DNA of 64,000 nt, taken from the NCBI RefSeq assembly GCF_902460355.1, contig NZ_CABPTO010000007.1:1-64000 (forward strand), written 5' to 3'. A program made the translations under genes and the position numbers. Numbering within the stretch: the stretch's first letter is position 1; the number at the start of each line of letters is the position of its first letter. The notes beneath the pieces were generated by a model that was not told where the DNA came from, did no database searches, and saw only the letters and a list, made by a program, of their open reading frames with translations. This DNA is from Streptococcus sp. Marseille-P6264 (GTDB lineage Bacteria; Bacillota; Bacilli; Lactobacillales; Streptococcaceae). Shown here piece after piece: positions 34,464 to 43,912 of the stretch.

Positions 34464-34930
34464 AAACTCGTCTTAAAAAACTCTTTTTCGGAGGGATTGG
34501 AGGGATTTTCATCGGTCTCTTCTTCTCCATGATTGTTTCTTATTTTTACAATCCAGCTTATCTACCGCTGCACCCTCGCTCTCCTATCGGCCACTTCTTT
34601 TTGAGCCAGCATGTCCATGTTTCCCTCATCATGCTCTACTGTCTGCTTATCTGGTTTATCATGGGAGCTATTTTTAGGTGGAGCGGAAGTTTCTTCCAAA
34701 AAGACTGGAGCATCCTGCGCTCCATCGTCAGCCACTATGGTGTGATGATTCTGAGCTTTGCACTTTTGGCTAATCTAGCTGGATTTTTCCCAAGAGAAAA
34801 AATACTCAGCCTAACACTGACTGCCGTCGGGGAATTCACCCTCATTTATCTAATTATTTCAGGAATCATCTACTACCACACCTACCGCAAAATTCAAAAG
34901 ATCAATAGCAATTTGTCTAGCAAATCGTGA
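34460..34930 (+). CDS. DUF3021 family membrane protein, likely LytTR regulator antagonist
   Basis: A 156-residue protein with four predicted spans (about 10-30, 52-73, 88-108, 118-140) and a basic C-terminal tail. DUF3021 proteins are encoded with LytTR regulators, here with a 4-base ATGA overlap, and act in characterised S. mutans systems as membrane inhibitors of the partner. The gene ends 5 bases before a 181-bp three-hairpin repeat that can terminate its transcript. Confidence 0.82.
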   Translation: MKTRLKKLFFGGIGGIFIGLFFSMIVSYFYNPAYLPLHPRSPIGHFFLSQHVHVSLIMLYCLLIWFIMGAIFRWSGSFFQKDWSILRSIVSHYGVMILSFALLANLAGFFPREKILSLTLTAVGEFTLIYLIISGIIYYHTYRKIQKINSNLSSKS

Positions 34931-34935
34931 GAAAT

Positions 34936-35116
34936 AAAAGAGAGTGGGACAGAAATCGATAATTCGTTAGAATTCGATTTCGTCGTCCCACCTCCGCACA
35001 GTTGAGTAGGGCTGTAAAAGCTGATGAAATCAGCCTAGTAGAGCCCACTCAACCACTGCGTCTTGCTCGACAATCCAAAGACAATTGAGAGGCTAGGACT
35101 TTTGTCCCAGCCTCTT
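34936..35116. repeat. 181-bp three-hairpin intergenic repeat, copy 2
   Basis: About 98% identical by eye to 18712-18892, in the same orientation and the same length. It fills the gap between the convergent DUF3021 and mutS genes. The third hairpin (GAGGCTAGGAC/GTCCCAGCCTC) lies 4 bases from the mutS stop, as the equivalent hairpin abuts cls in copy 1. Confidence 0.85.
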
Positions 35117-35120
35117 GTTT

Positions 35121-37670
35121 TTACAGCTTTTTCTTGAGCTCGGCTACCGCTGCCATGACTTCCAGGGGAGTCATATTATAGATGTCCAAGTCTCGTAGTT
35201 CATTCAGGACTGGATTTTCCGGTCCTTCTGCGAAAAGAGACATCTGCTCAGCCACTTGTGACTGCTTCGGTCTGGATGCAGCAGGAAGCTCTGAGCCTAG
35301 TCCAGTGTCCTGACTCTCCAAATGACTCAAAATGTTATCCGCCCGCTCTAGTAATTTCTCAGGAAGTCCGGCAATCTTCGCCACATGAATTCCGTAGGAC
35401 TTGTCAGCCGGACCCGGCTCAATCTTATGCAGGAAAGTCACCTGTCCGTCCTTTTCCAAGGTTGCCACATGGACATTTTCCAAATGCTCCAGACTATCCT
35501 CTAAGGCTGTCAGCTCATGATAGTGGGTGGCGAAGAGGGTTTTGGCCCCAGTATAGTGATGAATGTGCTCGATAATAGCCTGAGCCAGCGCCATCCCATC
35601 GTAAGTCGCCGTCCCACGGCCCAGCTCATCAAAGAGAATGAGCGAACGCTTGCTGGCCTGCCGAATGGCCCGATTGGCCTCCATCATCTCCACCATAAAA
35701 GTGGACTGGCCAGACACCAAATCATCCGCTGCACCGATGCGCGTGAAAATCGCGTCGAATAGTGGCAGACTGGCAGACTGAGCGGGCACATAAGAGCCCA
35801 TCTGAGCCATAATGACGATGATCGCCAGCTGGCGCATATAGGTCGATTTCCCACTCATATTAGGCCCAGTAATCAGCTGGATGTCTGTTTCCTGATCCAG
35901 CAGAATACTATTTGGAATGTAGCTTTGGGCACCCATGACCTTTTCCACAACAGGATGACGACCTTTTTCAATCTGCAGACGGCGCTCCGCAGTAAAGACG
36001 GGACGCACCAAATGCTGCTGTTCTGCCACCGCAGCAAAGCTCTGCAGGACATCCACAGCTGCCAGCGTTTGTGCCAAGGCCTGCAAGCGCTGGATATATT
36101 TGCCAACTTCCTCGCGAATCCGCATGAAAATCTCGTATTCCAAGTTGGCAGATTTTTCACGCGCCTCCAACATCTCACCTTCAATTCGTGCCAGCTCCTC
36201 CGTTCCGAAACGCTCAGAATTTTTCAGGGTCGCCTTGCGGAAGAAATGACTAGGCACATGAGCCAGCTGGGAATTGGTTACGTGGAAATAGTAACCATCT
36301 TTTTTGTTGTAATCAATCTTCAGATTGCTGATGCCACTGTTGGCACGTTCTTTAACTTCCAGCTCTGCAATCCATCCGGTCCCCTCCCTCAGCACAAGCC
36401 GATACTGATCCAAGGTCTCATCAAAACCAGTCCGAATAATATTGCCCTCAGTGATGATATGAGGTGCATCCGGCGAAATGGCCGAGCTAATCAAGACTGC
36501 CAACTCTGGAATAGGATCCAAGCCCTCAATCAAACGAGCTAGATGCGGACTGCCAATCCCTTGCAAGATAGCCTTAATCTGAGGCACATTGCTCAATGTT
36601 GCTGCCAGCTGCAGCAGATCCTTGGGATTGGTCTTACCAAAGGAAACTCGACTGGCCAACCGCTCAATATCATAGACTCCCTTGAGGCTTTCTGTCAAAT
36701 CACTTCGCTCAAAGAAATGATCTAGAAAAACCTCGACGACATTCTGCCGCTGGCTAATTCGCGCTTCATCAATCAGCGGACGCTGAATCCAAGAGCGCAG
36801 CATGCGACCGCCCATGGCCGTCTTAGTCTCGTCCATCAGCCAATAAAGACTGCCGTGCTTCTTGCCTGAGCGAGCATTTTCTGTCAAATCCAGACTCGCC
36901 TTGGTGGCATAATCCATTTGCAGAAAGTCCTTGATTTCATAATGCTGGGCCTTCTTCAAATGGCTGAGCTCCCTCATCTGGGTCCGGTGCACATACTCCA
37001 GCAATTTCCCCGCTGCCTGACGCTCCATAGGAGACAGTTCCTCGCCCAGCAGCTGGACATCGTCCAAGGCCGCCTGTACATAGGACAGCAAAAGGTTCAT
37101 CTGTCCAGCCAAAACCTGCTCCTCAGCTTCCGGCAAGGCATAGCCCAGCACCACTTCCCTAGCTTTCAAATTGCGGATTTCCCCGCAGACCAAGGCAAAA
37201 TCCTCTAGACTGGTCACCTGAAACTCACCGGTCACCAAGTCCATATAAGCCAGACCATAGAGGCCGCCTGAGTAATCCAGAGCCACCAGAAAGTTATTCG
37301 CAGAATCCGGCTTAGTGGAGTCCACCACCGTCCCCGGCGTGATAACCTGAACGACCTCCCGCTTAACAACTCCCTTGGCTTCCTTGGGATCTTCCATCTG
37401 CTCCGCAATCGCTACCTTATAGCCTGATTCGACCAAAACATCAATATACTGCTGAGCCGAATGATAGGGAACTCCAGCCATGGGAATGGGATTTTCAGCA
37501 TTTTTATTGCGGCTGGTGAGAGAAATCTCTAAAATCTGGGCGGCATTGACCGCATCATCATAAAACAACTCATAGAAATCCCCCATCCGAAAGAGCAAGA
37601 AAGCATCTGGATAGTCCTTTTTGATATCCAAATACTGCTGCATGCCTGGCGATAACTTTTCTACTGCCAT
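35121..37670 (-). CDS. mutS: DNA mismatch recognition protein MutS
   Basis: An 849-residue ATPase that binds mismatches. The N-terminal mismatch-reading motif [17 protein letters not shown] (Phe-x-Glu) is at residues ~24-40, then the connector and lever/clamp domains follow. The C-terminal ATPase has [14 protein letters not shown] (Walker A, ~600), [15 protein letters not shown] (Walker B) and [13 protein letters not shown]. The start ATG has GGATAG-type spacing upstream. Its gene follows argR by 71 bases, the argR-mutS order being common in streptococci. Confidence 0.97.
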   Translation of the reverse strand: MAVEKLSPGMQQYLDIKKDYPDAFLLFRMGDFYELFYDDAVNAAQILEISLTSRNKNAENPIPMAGVPYHSAQQYIDVLVESGYKVAIAEQMEDPKEAKGVVKREVVQVITPGTVVDSTKPDSANNFLVALDYSGGLYGLAYMDLVTGEFQVTSLEDFALVCGEIRNLKAREVVLGYALPEAEEQVLAGQMNLLLSYVQAALDDVQLLGEELSPMERQAAGKLLEYVHRTQMRELSHLKKAQHYEIKDFLQMDYATKASLDLTENARSGKKHGSLYWLMDETKTAMGGRMLRSWIQRPLIDEARISQRQNVVEVFLDHFFERSDLTESLKGVYDIERLASRVSFGKTNPKDLLQLAATLSNVPQIKAILQGIGSPHLARLIEGLDPIPELAVLISSAISPDAPHIITEGNIIRTGFDETLDQYRLVLREGTGWIAELEVKERANSGISNLKIDYNKKDGYYFHVTNSQLAHVPSHFFRKATLKNSERFGTEELARIEGEMLEAREKSANLEYEIFMRIREEVGKYIQRLQALAQTLAAVDVLQSFAAVAEQQHLVRPVFTAERRLQIEKGRHPVVEKVMGAQSYIPNSILLDQETDIQLITGPNMSGKSTYMRQLAIIVIMAQMGSYVPAQSASLPLFDAIFTRIGAADDLVSGQSTFMVEMMEANRAIRQASKRSLILFDELGRGTATYDGMALAQAIIEHIHHYTGAKTLFATHYHELTALEDSLEHLENVHVATLEKDGQVTFLHKIEPGPADKSYGIHVAKIAGLPEKLLERADNILSHLESQDTGLGSELPAASRPKQSQVAEQMSLFAEGPENPVLNELRDLDIYNMTPLEVMAAVAELKKKL

Positions 37671-37741
37671 CTCTATCCTTTCTAAAAATAAACGAGGTCA
37701 GGACTTCCGTCTCAAACCTCTCCGTCAATCTAAGCTTTTGG

Positions 37742-38182
37742 CTATTCCATACTTTCTTTGACACTCATCTCGATTTCTCTAGCCGCTTCCTGATCCCGGC
37801 AAATCACAAGCAAGGTATTGGCCCCTGCAACGGTTCCTAAAATCCGACTATCCAGCGAACCATCTACCACATTTGCCAAGACCGTCGCTTCGCCCAGTCC
37901 TGTACGGAAAACCAGCGTAAACTCCGCTCTAGAAACAGCCTGAACATGACTGGCCAAAAATCCAGCTAAGTCCAACTCCTCTGCTTCATGAGCCAGCACA
38001 TAGTAGACTTGCCCGTCTTTCTTCAGCTTGGTCAGGCCAATCTCTCTTAGGTCCCGCGAGAGGGTTGTTTGGGTTACAAATATCCCCTCGTCTTCCAGTC
38101 TTTTTTGAATATCCTTTTGTGTTCCTAACTTTTCTTCCTTGATCATCCATTTAATAAGCTGATGACGCTCGCTTTTTCTCAT
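37742..38182 (-). CDS. argR: ArgR/AhrC family arginine repressor
   Basis: A 146-residue regulator. The N-terminal winged helix (MRKSERHQLIKWMIKEEKLG, then TQTTLSRDLREIGLTKL) binds ARG boxes. The C-terminal oligomerisation and arginine-binding domain has VLANVVDGSLDSRILGTVAG and NTLLVICRD. I start at 38182, where GAGG lies 6 bases upstream, rather than the ATG 12 bases earlier. It is divergent from argS. A candidate ARG box covers its own transcription start, so autoregulation is likely. Confidence 0.9.
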   Translation of the reverse strand: MRKSERHQLIKWMIKEEKLGTQKDIQKRLEDEGIFVTQTTLSRDLREIGLTKLKKDGQVYYVLAHEAEELDLAGFLASHVQAVSRAEFTLVFRTGLGEATVLANVVDGSLDSRILGTVAGANTLLVICRDQEAAREIEMSVKESME

Positions 38183-38198
38183 ACTCGACCTCATTGAC

Positions 38199-38245
38199 TG
38201 AATATTTATACTCTCAATTATATCAAAAAATCTATCTTATACCAA
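38199..38245 (-). promoter_or_regulatory. argR promoter with candidate ARG box
   Basis: The minus strand has TTGGTA (38240-38245), a 17-base spacer and TATAAT (38217-38222). TGAATATTTATACT (38199-38212, read on the plus strand) matches the ARG-box pattern TGAATAATTATTCA at 11 of 14 positions and covers the predicted start. Confidence 0.65.
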
Positions 38246-38250
38246 AAAAA

Positions 38251-38280
38251 TTGAAGATTCCTCATAAAATATGATAGAAT
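38251..38280 (+). promoter_or_regulatory. argS promoter
   Basis: TTGAAG (38251-38256), an 18-base spacer and TAGAAT (38275-38280), 27 bases before the argS ATG with AAAGGAG upstream. No T-box leader fits in this short gap. Confidence 0.6.
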
Positions 38281-38307
38281 AGTAACAAAAGACCCAAAGG
38301 AGCAAAT

Positions 38308-39996
38308 ATGGATAATAAACAATTAATCGCTAGCGAGTTGGCTAAAGTTATTGACAGCTTGGACCAAACCGCTATCTCTAACCTACTAGAGCAACCGAAA
38401 AGTTCCGATCTTGGAGATATTGCCTTCCCAGCTTTCTCACTTGCAAAAGTAGAACGCAAGGCTCCTCAAGCTATCGCTGCGTATATTGCTGAAAAGATCG
38501 ACCCAAGTCATTTTGAAAAAGTTGTCGCAACTGGACCTTATGTCAACTTCTTCCTCAACAAAGCTAAAATCTCTGATCAAGTTATCAAAGAAGTCATCAA
38601 GGAAGGCGCTGACTATGGTCAACAGAACGAAGGTCAGGGCGGAAATATCACAATTGACCTTTCCAGCCCTAACATTGCAAAACCTTTCTCTGTCGGTCAC
38701 TTGCGTTCAACCGTTATCGGTGATGCCTTGTCTAATATCTTCCGCAAGATGGGCTACAATACCATCAAGATCAACCACTTAGGTGACTGGGGCAAGCAAT
38801 TCGGTCTTCTCATGGTTGCCTACAAGAAGTGGGGCAACAAGGAAGCCGTTGAAGCCAACCCAATCGATGAACTCTTGCAACTTTACGTCCGCATCAATGC
38901 TGAAATCGAAAACGATCCAGCCTTGGACGACGAAGGCCGCCTCTGGTTCAAGAAACTGGAAGATGGCGATCCAGAAGCAACAGAACTCTGGCAATGGTTC
39001 CGTGACGAAAGTCTCGTTGAATTTAACCGCATCTATGAATTGCTCAGCGTTGAATTCGATAGCTTAAACGGAGAAGCCTTCTACAATGACAAGATGGACG
39101 AGGCCGTGAAAATTCTGGAAGACAAGGGTCTCCTGAAAGAATCAAAAGGCGCTAGCATTGTAGACTTGGATGATGTCAATCTCCCACCAGCTATGATTAA
39201 AAAATCAGACGGTGCTACACTTTACATCACCCGTGATATTGCCACTGCTATGTACCGTGCACGCACTTACAACTTCGTCAAGAACGTTTATGTCGTTGGT
39301 CAAGAACAATCAAACCACTTCCGTCAACTCAAGGCCGTCCTTAAGAAGATGGGATTTGACTGGAGCGATGACATGATCCACGTGGACTTTGGTCTGGTTA
39401 CGAAGAACCGCCAAAAACTTTCAACACGTAAAGGAAACATCATCCTTCTGGAACCAACTCTGCAAGAAGCGATCAGCCGTGCAAAAGCTCAAATCGAAGA
39501 GAAAAATCCAAATCTGGAAAACAAAGAAGCTGTCGCCCATGCAGTTGGTGTCGGTGCCGTTAAATTCTACGACCTTAAGACTGACCGCCGCAATGGTTAT
39601 GACTTTGATTTGGAAGCCATGGTTTCCTTTGAAGGTGAAACTGGACCGTATGTGCAATATGCCTACGCGCGTATCCAGTCTATCCTGCGCAAAGCAGACT
39701 TCAAGCCAAGTCTTGATGCTAACTACAATCTCAACGATGCTGAAAGTTGGGAAATTATCAAACTTCTCCAAGACTTCGCTCGCGTAGTCAAACGTGCATC
39801 CGATAACTTTGAACCTTCTCTGATTGCCAAATACGCGATCAGCCTAGCTCAAGCTTTCAATAAATACTATGCTCACACTCGCATCTTGGATGAAAATCCT
39901 GAACGCGACAGCCGTCTAGCTCTCAGCTATACTACTGCTGTTGTACTGAAGGAAGCTCTCCGCATGCTTGGTGTAGAAGCACCAGAAAAAATGTAA
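38308..39996 (+). CDS. argS: Arginyl-tRNA synthetase
   Basis: A 562-residue class I synthetase charging tRNA-Arg. The HIGH-type motif SVGHLRST lies at about 128-135, preceded by SSPNIAKPF. The KMSKS-equivalent is in [10 protein letters not shown] near residue 375. The C-terminal DALR anticodon-binding domain ends [20 protein letters not shown]. The N-terminal Add-1 tRNA-binding domain is complete. Codon choice is that of a highly expressed gene compared with the flanking regulators. Confidence 0.97.
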   Translation: MDNKQLIASELAKVIDSLDQTAISNLLEQPKSSDLGDIAFPAFSLAKVERKAPQAIAAYIAEKIDPSHFEKVVATGPYVNFFLNKAKISDQVIKEVIKEGADYGQQNEGQGGNITIDLSSPNIAKPFSVGHLRSTVIGDALSNIFRKMGYNTIKINHLGDWGKQFGLLMVAYKKWGNKEAVEANPIDELLQLYVRINAEIENDPALDDEGRLWFKKLEDGDPEATELWQWFRDESLVEFNRIYELLSVEFDSLNGEAFYNDKMDEAVKILEDKGLLKESKGASIVDLDDVNLPPAMIKKSDGATLYITRDIATAMYRARTYNFVKNVYVVGQEQSNHFRQLKAVLKKMGFDWSDDMIHVDFGLVTKNRQKLSTRKGNIILLEPTLQEAISRAKAQIEEKNPNLENKEAVAHAVGVGAVKFYDLKTDRRNGYDFDLEAMVSFEGETGPYVQYAYARIQSILRKADFKPSLDANYNLNDAESWEIIKLLQDFARVVKRASDNFEPSLIAKYAISLAQAFNKYYAHTRILDENPERDSRLALSYTTAVVLKEALRMLGVEAPEKM

Positions 39997-40004
39997 CCCT
40001 ACAC

Positions 40005-40029
40005 AAACCTTCCAGTTTTGGGAGGTTTT
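40005..40029 (+). terminator. argS terminator
   Basis: AAACCTTCC-AGTTT-TGGGAGGTTTT forms a stem with one mismatch followed by T residues, just after the argS stop. The downstream small gene starts 19 bases later, so some read-through may feed it. Confidence 0.65.
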
Positions 40030-40047
40030 CTTAGGAAGAGATATTTT

Positions 40048-40314
40048 ATGAATGAAACTGCTTATATTTTAGTTGCCCTTAGCTTGGTCATTCTCTTTTT
40101 GTACAACAAAAGAGAAAAGGTAAAGTTGCAGATTTTGCTGCAGCAGGAACTCCTAAAAAGTGATCATTTTCGACAAGAACTCCAAGAAAAAATGGCTACT
40201 AGTGAAAACCAAAATGACCTTATAGCTTACGTTAACAAAAACTACCGTTTAGGAATTTTATATTCAAAAGAGCTGGTCGAAACTATCGCCGGCAAGCAAA
40301 CAAGTCAAGAATAG
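40048..40314 (+). CDS. Small membrane-anchored protein (88 residues), unknown
   Basis: Begins MNETAYILVALSLVILFLYN, a single N-terminal span, then a charged coiled-coil-prone stretch rich in Leu, Gln and Lys (REKVKLQILLQQELLKSDHF) and a soluble C-terminus. AGGAAG lies upstream of the ATG at 40048; an earlier in-frame ATG lacks a good site. It lies between argS and a bidirectional terminator. I do not recognise the family. Confidence 0.6.
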   Translation: MNETAYILVALSLVILFLYNKREKVKLQILLQQELLKSDHFRQELQEKMATSENQNDLIAYVNKNYRLGILYSKELVETIAGKQTSQE

Positions 40315-40318
40315 AAAC

Positions 40319-40358
40319 AAAAGCCGCTTGGTCAAAAATATTGATCGAACGGCTTTTT
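40319..40358. terminator. Bidirectional terminator
   Basis: AAAAGCCG and CGGCTTTTT arms around an inner TTGGTC/GATCGAA-like pairing. It lies between the convergent small membrane protein and nrdI genes. Confidence 0.8.
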
Positions 40359-40360
40359 AC

Positions 40361-40822
40361 TTATGCTTTTATTCCGTACAATTCCTCGATAATGCCAGCT
40401 ACTTTTTTAATATCGCCTAGCATACCACGCATTTCAAAATCAGCTAAAATCGGGAAACCGAAACGTTGGCTATACTGCTTAGCGGTCAGACAGTATTGAT
40501 TGTTAAAATTACGGTTGCCACTTCCAACAACTCCAAAACACTTGCTAGCATTTTGCCCATAGGCAATAAAATCGGCTACATCCGTCGTGAGAATTTCGAC
40601 ATCGCCATTATCCACACCATTACCACCTTCCAGATAGGTCGGTAGAAAAGTGATGAAGGGATTGGCCATTTCAAAGAACGGATGCCCCTCTTTCACTAAG
40701 TCTTTGATGTGAATTTTCTCAATTTCTAAACTCGGATGCTGCTCTAATAAATAGTCGCTCAAACGACGGACAAAACTCTCTGTATTGCCACTCAAGCTGA
40801 TATAAACTAAGGAAACTTTCAT
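40361..40822 (-). CDS. nrdI: NrdI-like flavodoxin
   Basis: A 153-residue flavodoxin-fold protein. It begins MKVSLVYISLSGNTESFVRR (FMN phosphate loop SLSGNTES), with LPTYLEGGNGVDNG and VVGSGNRNFNNQYCLTAKQY. NrdI helps assemble the manganese-tyrosyl radical cofactor of class Ib ribonucleotide reductase. I start at 40822 (GGAG 9 bases upstream). nrdE/nrdF are not adjacent; streptococci can carry a stand-alone nrdI, so this is not unusual. Confidence 0.88.
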   Translation of the reverse strand: MKVSLVYISLSGNTESFVRRLSDYLLEQHPSLEIEKIHIKDLVKEGHPFFEMANPFITFLPTYLEGGNGVDNGDVEILTTDVADFIAYGQNASKCFGVVGSGNRNFNNQYCLTAKQYSQRFGFPILADFEMRGMLGDIKKVAGIIEELYGIKA

Positions 40823-40899
40823 GTTTATTTGCTCCATTCCAAAAAATAACATTTATCCGCTTATCTAGCTTATCAGCAGTAAATGTTATTTGCTAAATC

Positions 40900-41418
40900 T
40901 TAATCTTCTTCAGCCACTTCTACACTCTCAGCTTCCTTTTGCTGCTTGATCAACTTAAAGATAACGATGGAAAGGAAGATAAGACTAATCACAACAGAGA
41001 AGCCAATAGTGAAGTTCAGTCCCAGCAGCTGAGATGAGAGTAAGGATGGATCTGAAAAAGAAGACGTTGCAATCCCTTTTGCTACCACATAACCATACGC
41101 TGTTCCAATCAGGCCAATAAGAACGTTCGCGATGTAAATAAGATTTGCTTTGAAAATATCTTTCTTAAAAACAAAGAACCAAGCTGCAATCAAAAGAAGC
41201 AAGCCAACATAAAAGAAAATATTATTTATTAGCGAACCTGACAGTTCAGCGCTCTTACTAAAGTAAGTTGCATACTGAGATTTTGCTGGCTCATTAACCC
41301 CTTTTAGCAAGGTTTCCACGGCATCATTTGAAGAGGAGAACTTCGAAATAAGCCCCCACAAAGTGCCTACTGTTTCTAACCCCAGTAAGACATAGAGATA
41401 AATTGGTTTCTTTTTCAT
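40900..41418 (-). CDS. Four-span membrane protein of unknown function
   Basis: A 172-residue protein. It begins MKKKPIYLYVLLGLETVGTLW (first span), has an outside loop with charged and polar residues (SSSNDAVETLLKGVNEPAKS), three further spans near 55-80, 90-112 and 130-155, and an acidic tail (EAESVEVAEED). CAGGAGG precedes the ATG at 41418. It is monocistronic by appearance, between nrdI and the glycogen phosphorylase terminator. I do not recognise the family. Confidence 0.72.
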   Translation of the reverse strand: MKKKPIYLYVLLGLETVGTLWGLISKFSSSNDAVETLLKGVNEPAKSQYATYFSKSAELSGSLINNIFFYVGLLLLIAAWFFVFKKDIFKANLIYIANVLIGLIGTAYGYVVAKGIATSSFSDPSLLSSQLLGLNFTIGFSVVISLIFLSIVIFKLIKQQKEAESVEVAEED

Positions 41419-41565
41419 AACAACCTCCTGTAAAGAAATACTTTTTCCTATTATACACCCAAAAGAAAAGACTGACAAGAGACAAGGTCTGCTACGATTT
41501 TAAAAGCTCTATCTACCAGAAAAGCTTATCCTCCAAGGCTACTTACTCGAGTCTTCTAACACGAG

Positions 41566-41596
41566 AAAAGCCCAGACAGGACTGTCTAGGCTTTTT
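41566..41596 (-). terminator. Terminator after the maltodextrin phosphorylase gene
   Basis: AAAAGCC-x-AGACA-GGAC-TGTCT-x-GGCTTTTT is a strong, nearly symmetrical hairpin with T/A runs on both sides, 15 bases from the phosphorylase stop. Confidence 0.85.
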
Positions 41597-41611
41597 AAGT
41601 TATTCAATTTA

Positions 41612-43873
41612 TTAGTTATCCAAATGCCATACTTCGTCATTGTATTGTTGGATTGTACGATCTGCTGAGAAGAACCCAGCTTTTGCAACGTTAACGATCA
41701 CTTTATCCAACCATGCATCGCGGTCTTCGTAGTCAGCAAGCATTTGCTCTTTAACTTTGATGTAGTCTTCCAAGTCAAGAAGCGTCATGAACCAGTCTTT
41801 GTTAATCAATTCGTTGTAAAGACGTTCCAAACGTTCTTTCTTACCTACCGCAAGAACCGCATCGCTGATGATAAAGTCAACCAACGGTTTGATAGCTGGA
41901 CGAGCGTAAAATTCACTTGATTTGTAGGCTGCTTTTGCGTAAAGGTCGATAACTGTTTCTGAATCTTCACCAAAGATGTAGATGTTGTCTTTGCCAACCA
42001 ACTCAGCGATTTCCACGTTAGCACCATCCATAGTACCAAGTGTCAAAGCACCGTTGAGCATGAATTTCATGTTACCAGTACCTGAAGCTTCTTTAGAAGC
42101 AAGTGAAATTTGCTCAGAAATATCACCAGCTGCAATCAAGAAGCTTGATGCTGTAACGTTATAGTTCTCAACCATAACCACTTGCAAGTGTGGTGCCACT
42201 GCTGGGTCTTTCGCAATGATTTCTGACAAGCAAAGAATCAAGTGAATGATGTCTTGGGCAATTGTGTAAGCAGGCGCTGCCTTACCACCAAAGAAGACAG
42301 TGATTGGGCGAGCAGGAATGTTACCAGCCTTGATGTCCAAGTACTTGTGGATGACATACAATGCATTCATTTGTTGGCGTTTGTACTCGTGTAGACGCTT
42401 GATTTGGATATCAAAGATAGAATCTGGATTGATTTCTACACCTTGAGCTTCCTTCAAGTGACGAGCCAATTTACGCTTGTTGTGAGACTTGATGCCTTCC
42501 AGCTTTTCTTTCACTTCTTGCTTGCCAGCAAAGTCAAGTAGACCTTCCAACTTAGCAGCATCATGGTGCCAATCGCGACCAAGAAGTTCATCTAAGTAGC
42601 TGGACAAACGTGGGTTAGCGTGCATGAGCCAACGACGGAATGTGATACCATTTGTCTTGTTGTTGAATTTCTCTGGATAAATATCGTAGAAAGCTTTCAA
42701 CTCAGAGTTCTTCAAGATTTCAGTGTGGAGTGCTGCAACCCCGTTGACGCTGTAGCCATAGTGGATATCCATGTGTGCCATGTGAACACGGCCACTCTCG
42801 TCAATGATTTGAACAGCTGGATCTTTGTATTCTGCTTTGACACGACGATCCAATTCTTCGATGATTGGTACCAAGTGAGGAACCACTTCTTGCAAGAATT
42901 CAAGAGGCCATTTTTCAAGGGCTTCAGCAAGGATAGTGTGGTTTGTGTAGGCAGTCATGCTACGCACGATTGAGATTGCTTCATCAAGCTCGATACCACG
43001 TGCAGTCAAAAGACGGATTAACTCAGGAATAACCAGTGATGGGTGAGTATCGTTGATTTGTACAACTGCATAGTCTGCAAGGTCATGCAAGTTGCTTCCT
43101 TTTTCGATTGCTTCGTCGATGATCAATTGTGCACCGTTTGAAACCATGAAGTATTGTTGGAAGATACGGAGCAATTCACCTTGCTTGTCACTATCATCTG
43201 GATAAAGGAAAAGAGTCAAGTTGTGAGCGATATCTGTCTTGTCAAATTCGATTCCCTCTTTGATGATTGAAGAATCAACTGAATCCAAGTCAAACAAGCG
43301 CAAACGGTTTTTAGTAGCTGTCTTGTAACCAGGAACATCAATATCGTAAAGAGTTGATGTCAAGGTAAAGTGTGCAAATGGCACTTGGTAGCTACGACTT
43401 GAGCGAACCAACCAGTTTTGCTCTGTCAACCAGAAGTTTGGAATAGTTGTTTGCTCATTATTTTTAAGAACTTGTTGGAAAAGACCGAAGTGGTAGTTAA
43501 GACCCACACCGTCACCATTGAGACCCAAGGTTGCGATAGAGTCCAAGAAGCAGGCTGCCAAACGGCCCAAACCACCATTACCAAGAGATGGTTCCAATTC
43601 TACTTCTTCAACTTCGATCAAGTCTTTACCAGCAGCGGCAAGTTCTTTTTTCACATCGTCGTAAAGACCAAGGTTAATCAAGTTGTTTGACAAGAGTTTA
43701 CCAATCAGAAACTCAGCAGAGATGTAGTAGAGTTTCTTTTTACCAGTATTGACTGGCTTTTGAGCGCTCGCTAATTTTGTGTAGTTCAAGAGAGCCAGAT
43801 AAAGCTCTTCATTGCTACAATCAGCAATTTGCTTTTGATAAGTTTTTTGGATATATGTTTGTAAGTTTGACAT
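41612..43873 (-). CDS. malP: Glycogen/maltodextrin phosphorylase
   Basis: A 753-residue GT35 enzyme that releases glucose-1-phosphate from maltodextrins. It shows [14 protein letters not shown] near residue 50, [19 protein letters not shown] near 95, and the pyridoxal-phosphate lysine motif in [19 protein letters not shown] near residue 600, then [11 protein letters not shown]. Length is that of the shorter bacterial MalP. It follows malQ by 39 bases, and both are read from the promoter facing malX. glgP is an equally valid name. Confidence 0.95.
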   Translation of the reverse strand: MSNLQTYIQKTYQKQIADCSNEELYLALLNYTKLASAQKPVNTGKKKLYYISAEFLIGKLLSNNLINLGLYDDVKKELAAAGKDLIEVEEVELEPSLGNGGLGRLAACFLDSIATLGLNGDGVGLNYHFGLFQQVLKNNEQTTIPNFWLTEQNWLVRSSRSYQVPFAHFTLTSTLYDIDVPGYKTATKNRLRLFDLDSVDSSIIKEGIEFDKTDIAHNLTLFLYPDDSDKQGELLRIFQQYFMVSNGAQLIIDEAIEKGSNLHDLADYAVVQINDTHPSLVIPELIRLLTARGIELDEAISIVRSMTAYTNHTILAEALEKWPLEFLQEVVPHLVPIIEELDRRVKAEYKDPAVQIIDESGRVHMAHMDIHYGYSVNGVAALHTEILKNSELKAFYDIYPEKFNNKTNGITFRRWLMHANPRLSSYLDELLGRDWHHDAAKLEGLLDFAGKQEVKEKLEGIKSHNKRKLARHLKEAQGVEINPDSIFDIQIKRLHEYKRQQMNALYVIHKYLDIKAGNIPARPITVFFGGKAAPAYTIAQDIIHLILCLSEIIAKDPAVAPHLQVVMVENYNVTASSFLIAAGDISEQISLASKEASGTGNMKFMLNGALTLGTMDGANVEIAELVGKDNIYIFGEDSETVIDLYAKAAYKSSEFYARPAIKPLVDFIISDAVLAVGKKERLERLYNELINKDWFMTLLDLEDYIKVKEQMLADYEDRDAWLDKVIVNVAKAGFFSADRTIQQYNDEVWHLDN

Positions 43874-43912
43874 GTTTTCTCCTAGTATTAGAAAATATTG
43901 AAATTTATTGTC

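Noticed and set aside
38195-38307. T-box leader for argS
   Set aside because: The gap is too short and shows neither the T-box consensus nor an antiterminator fold.
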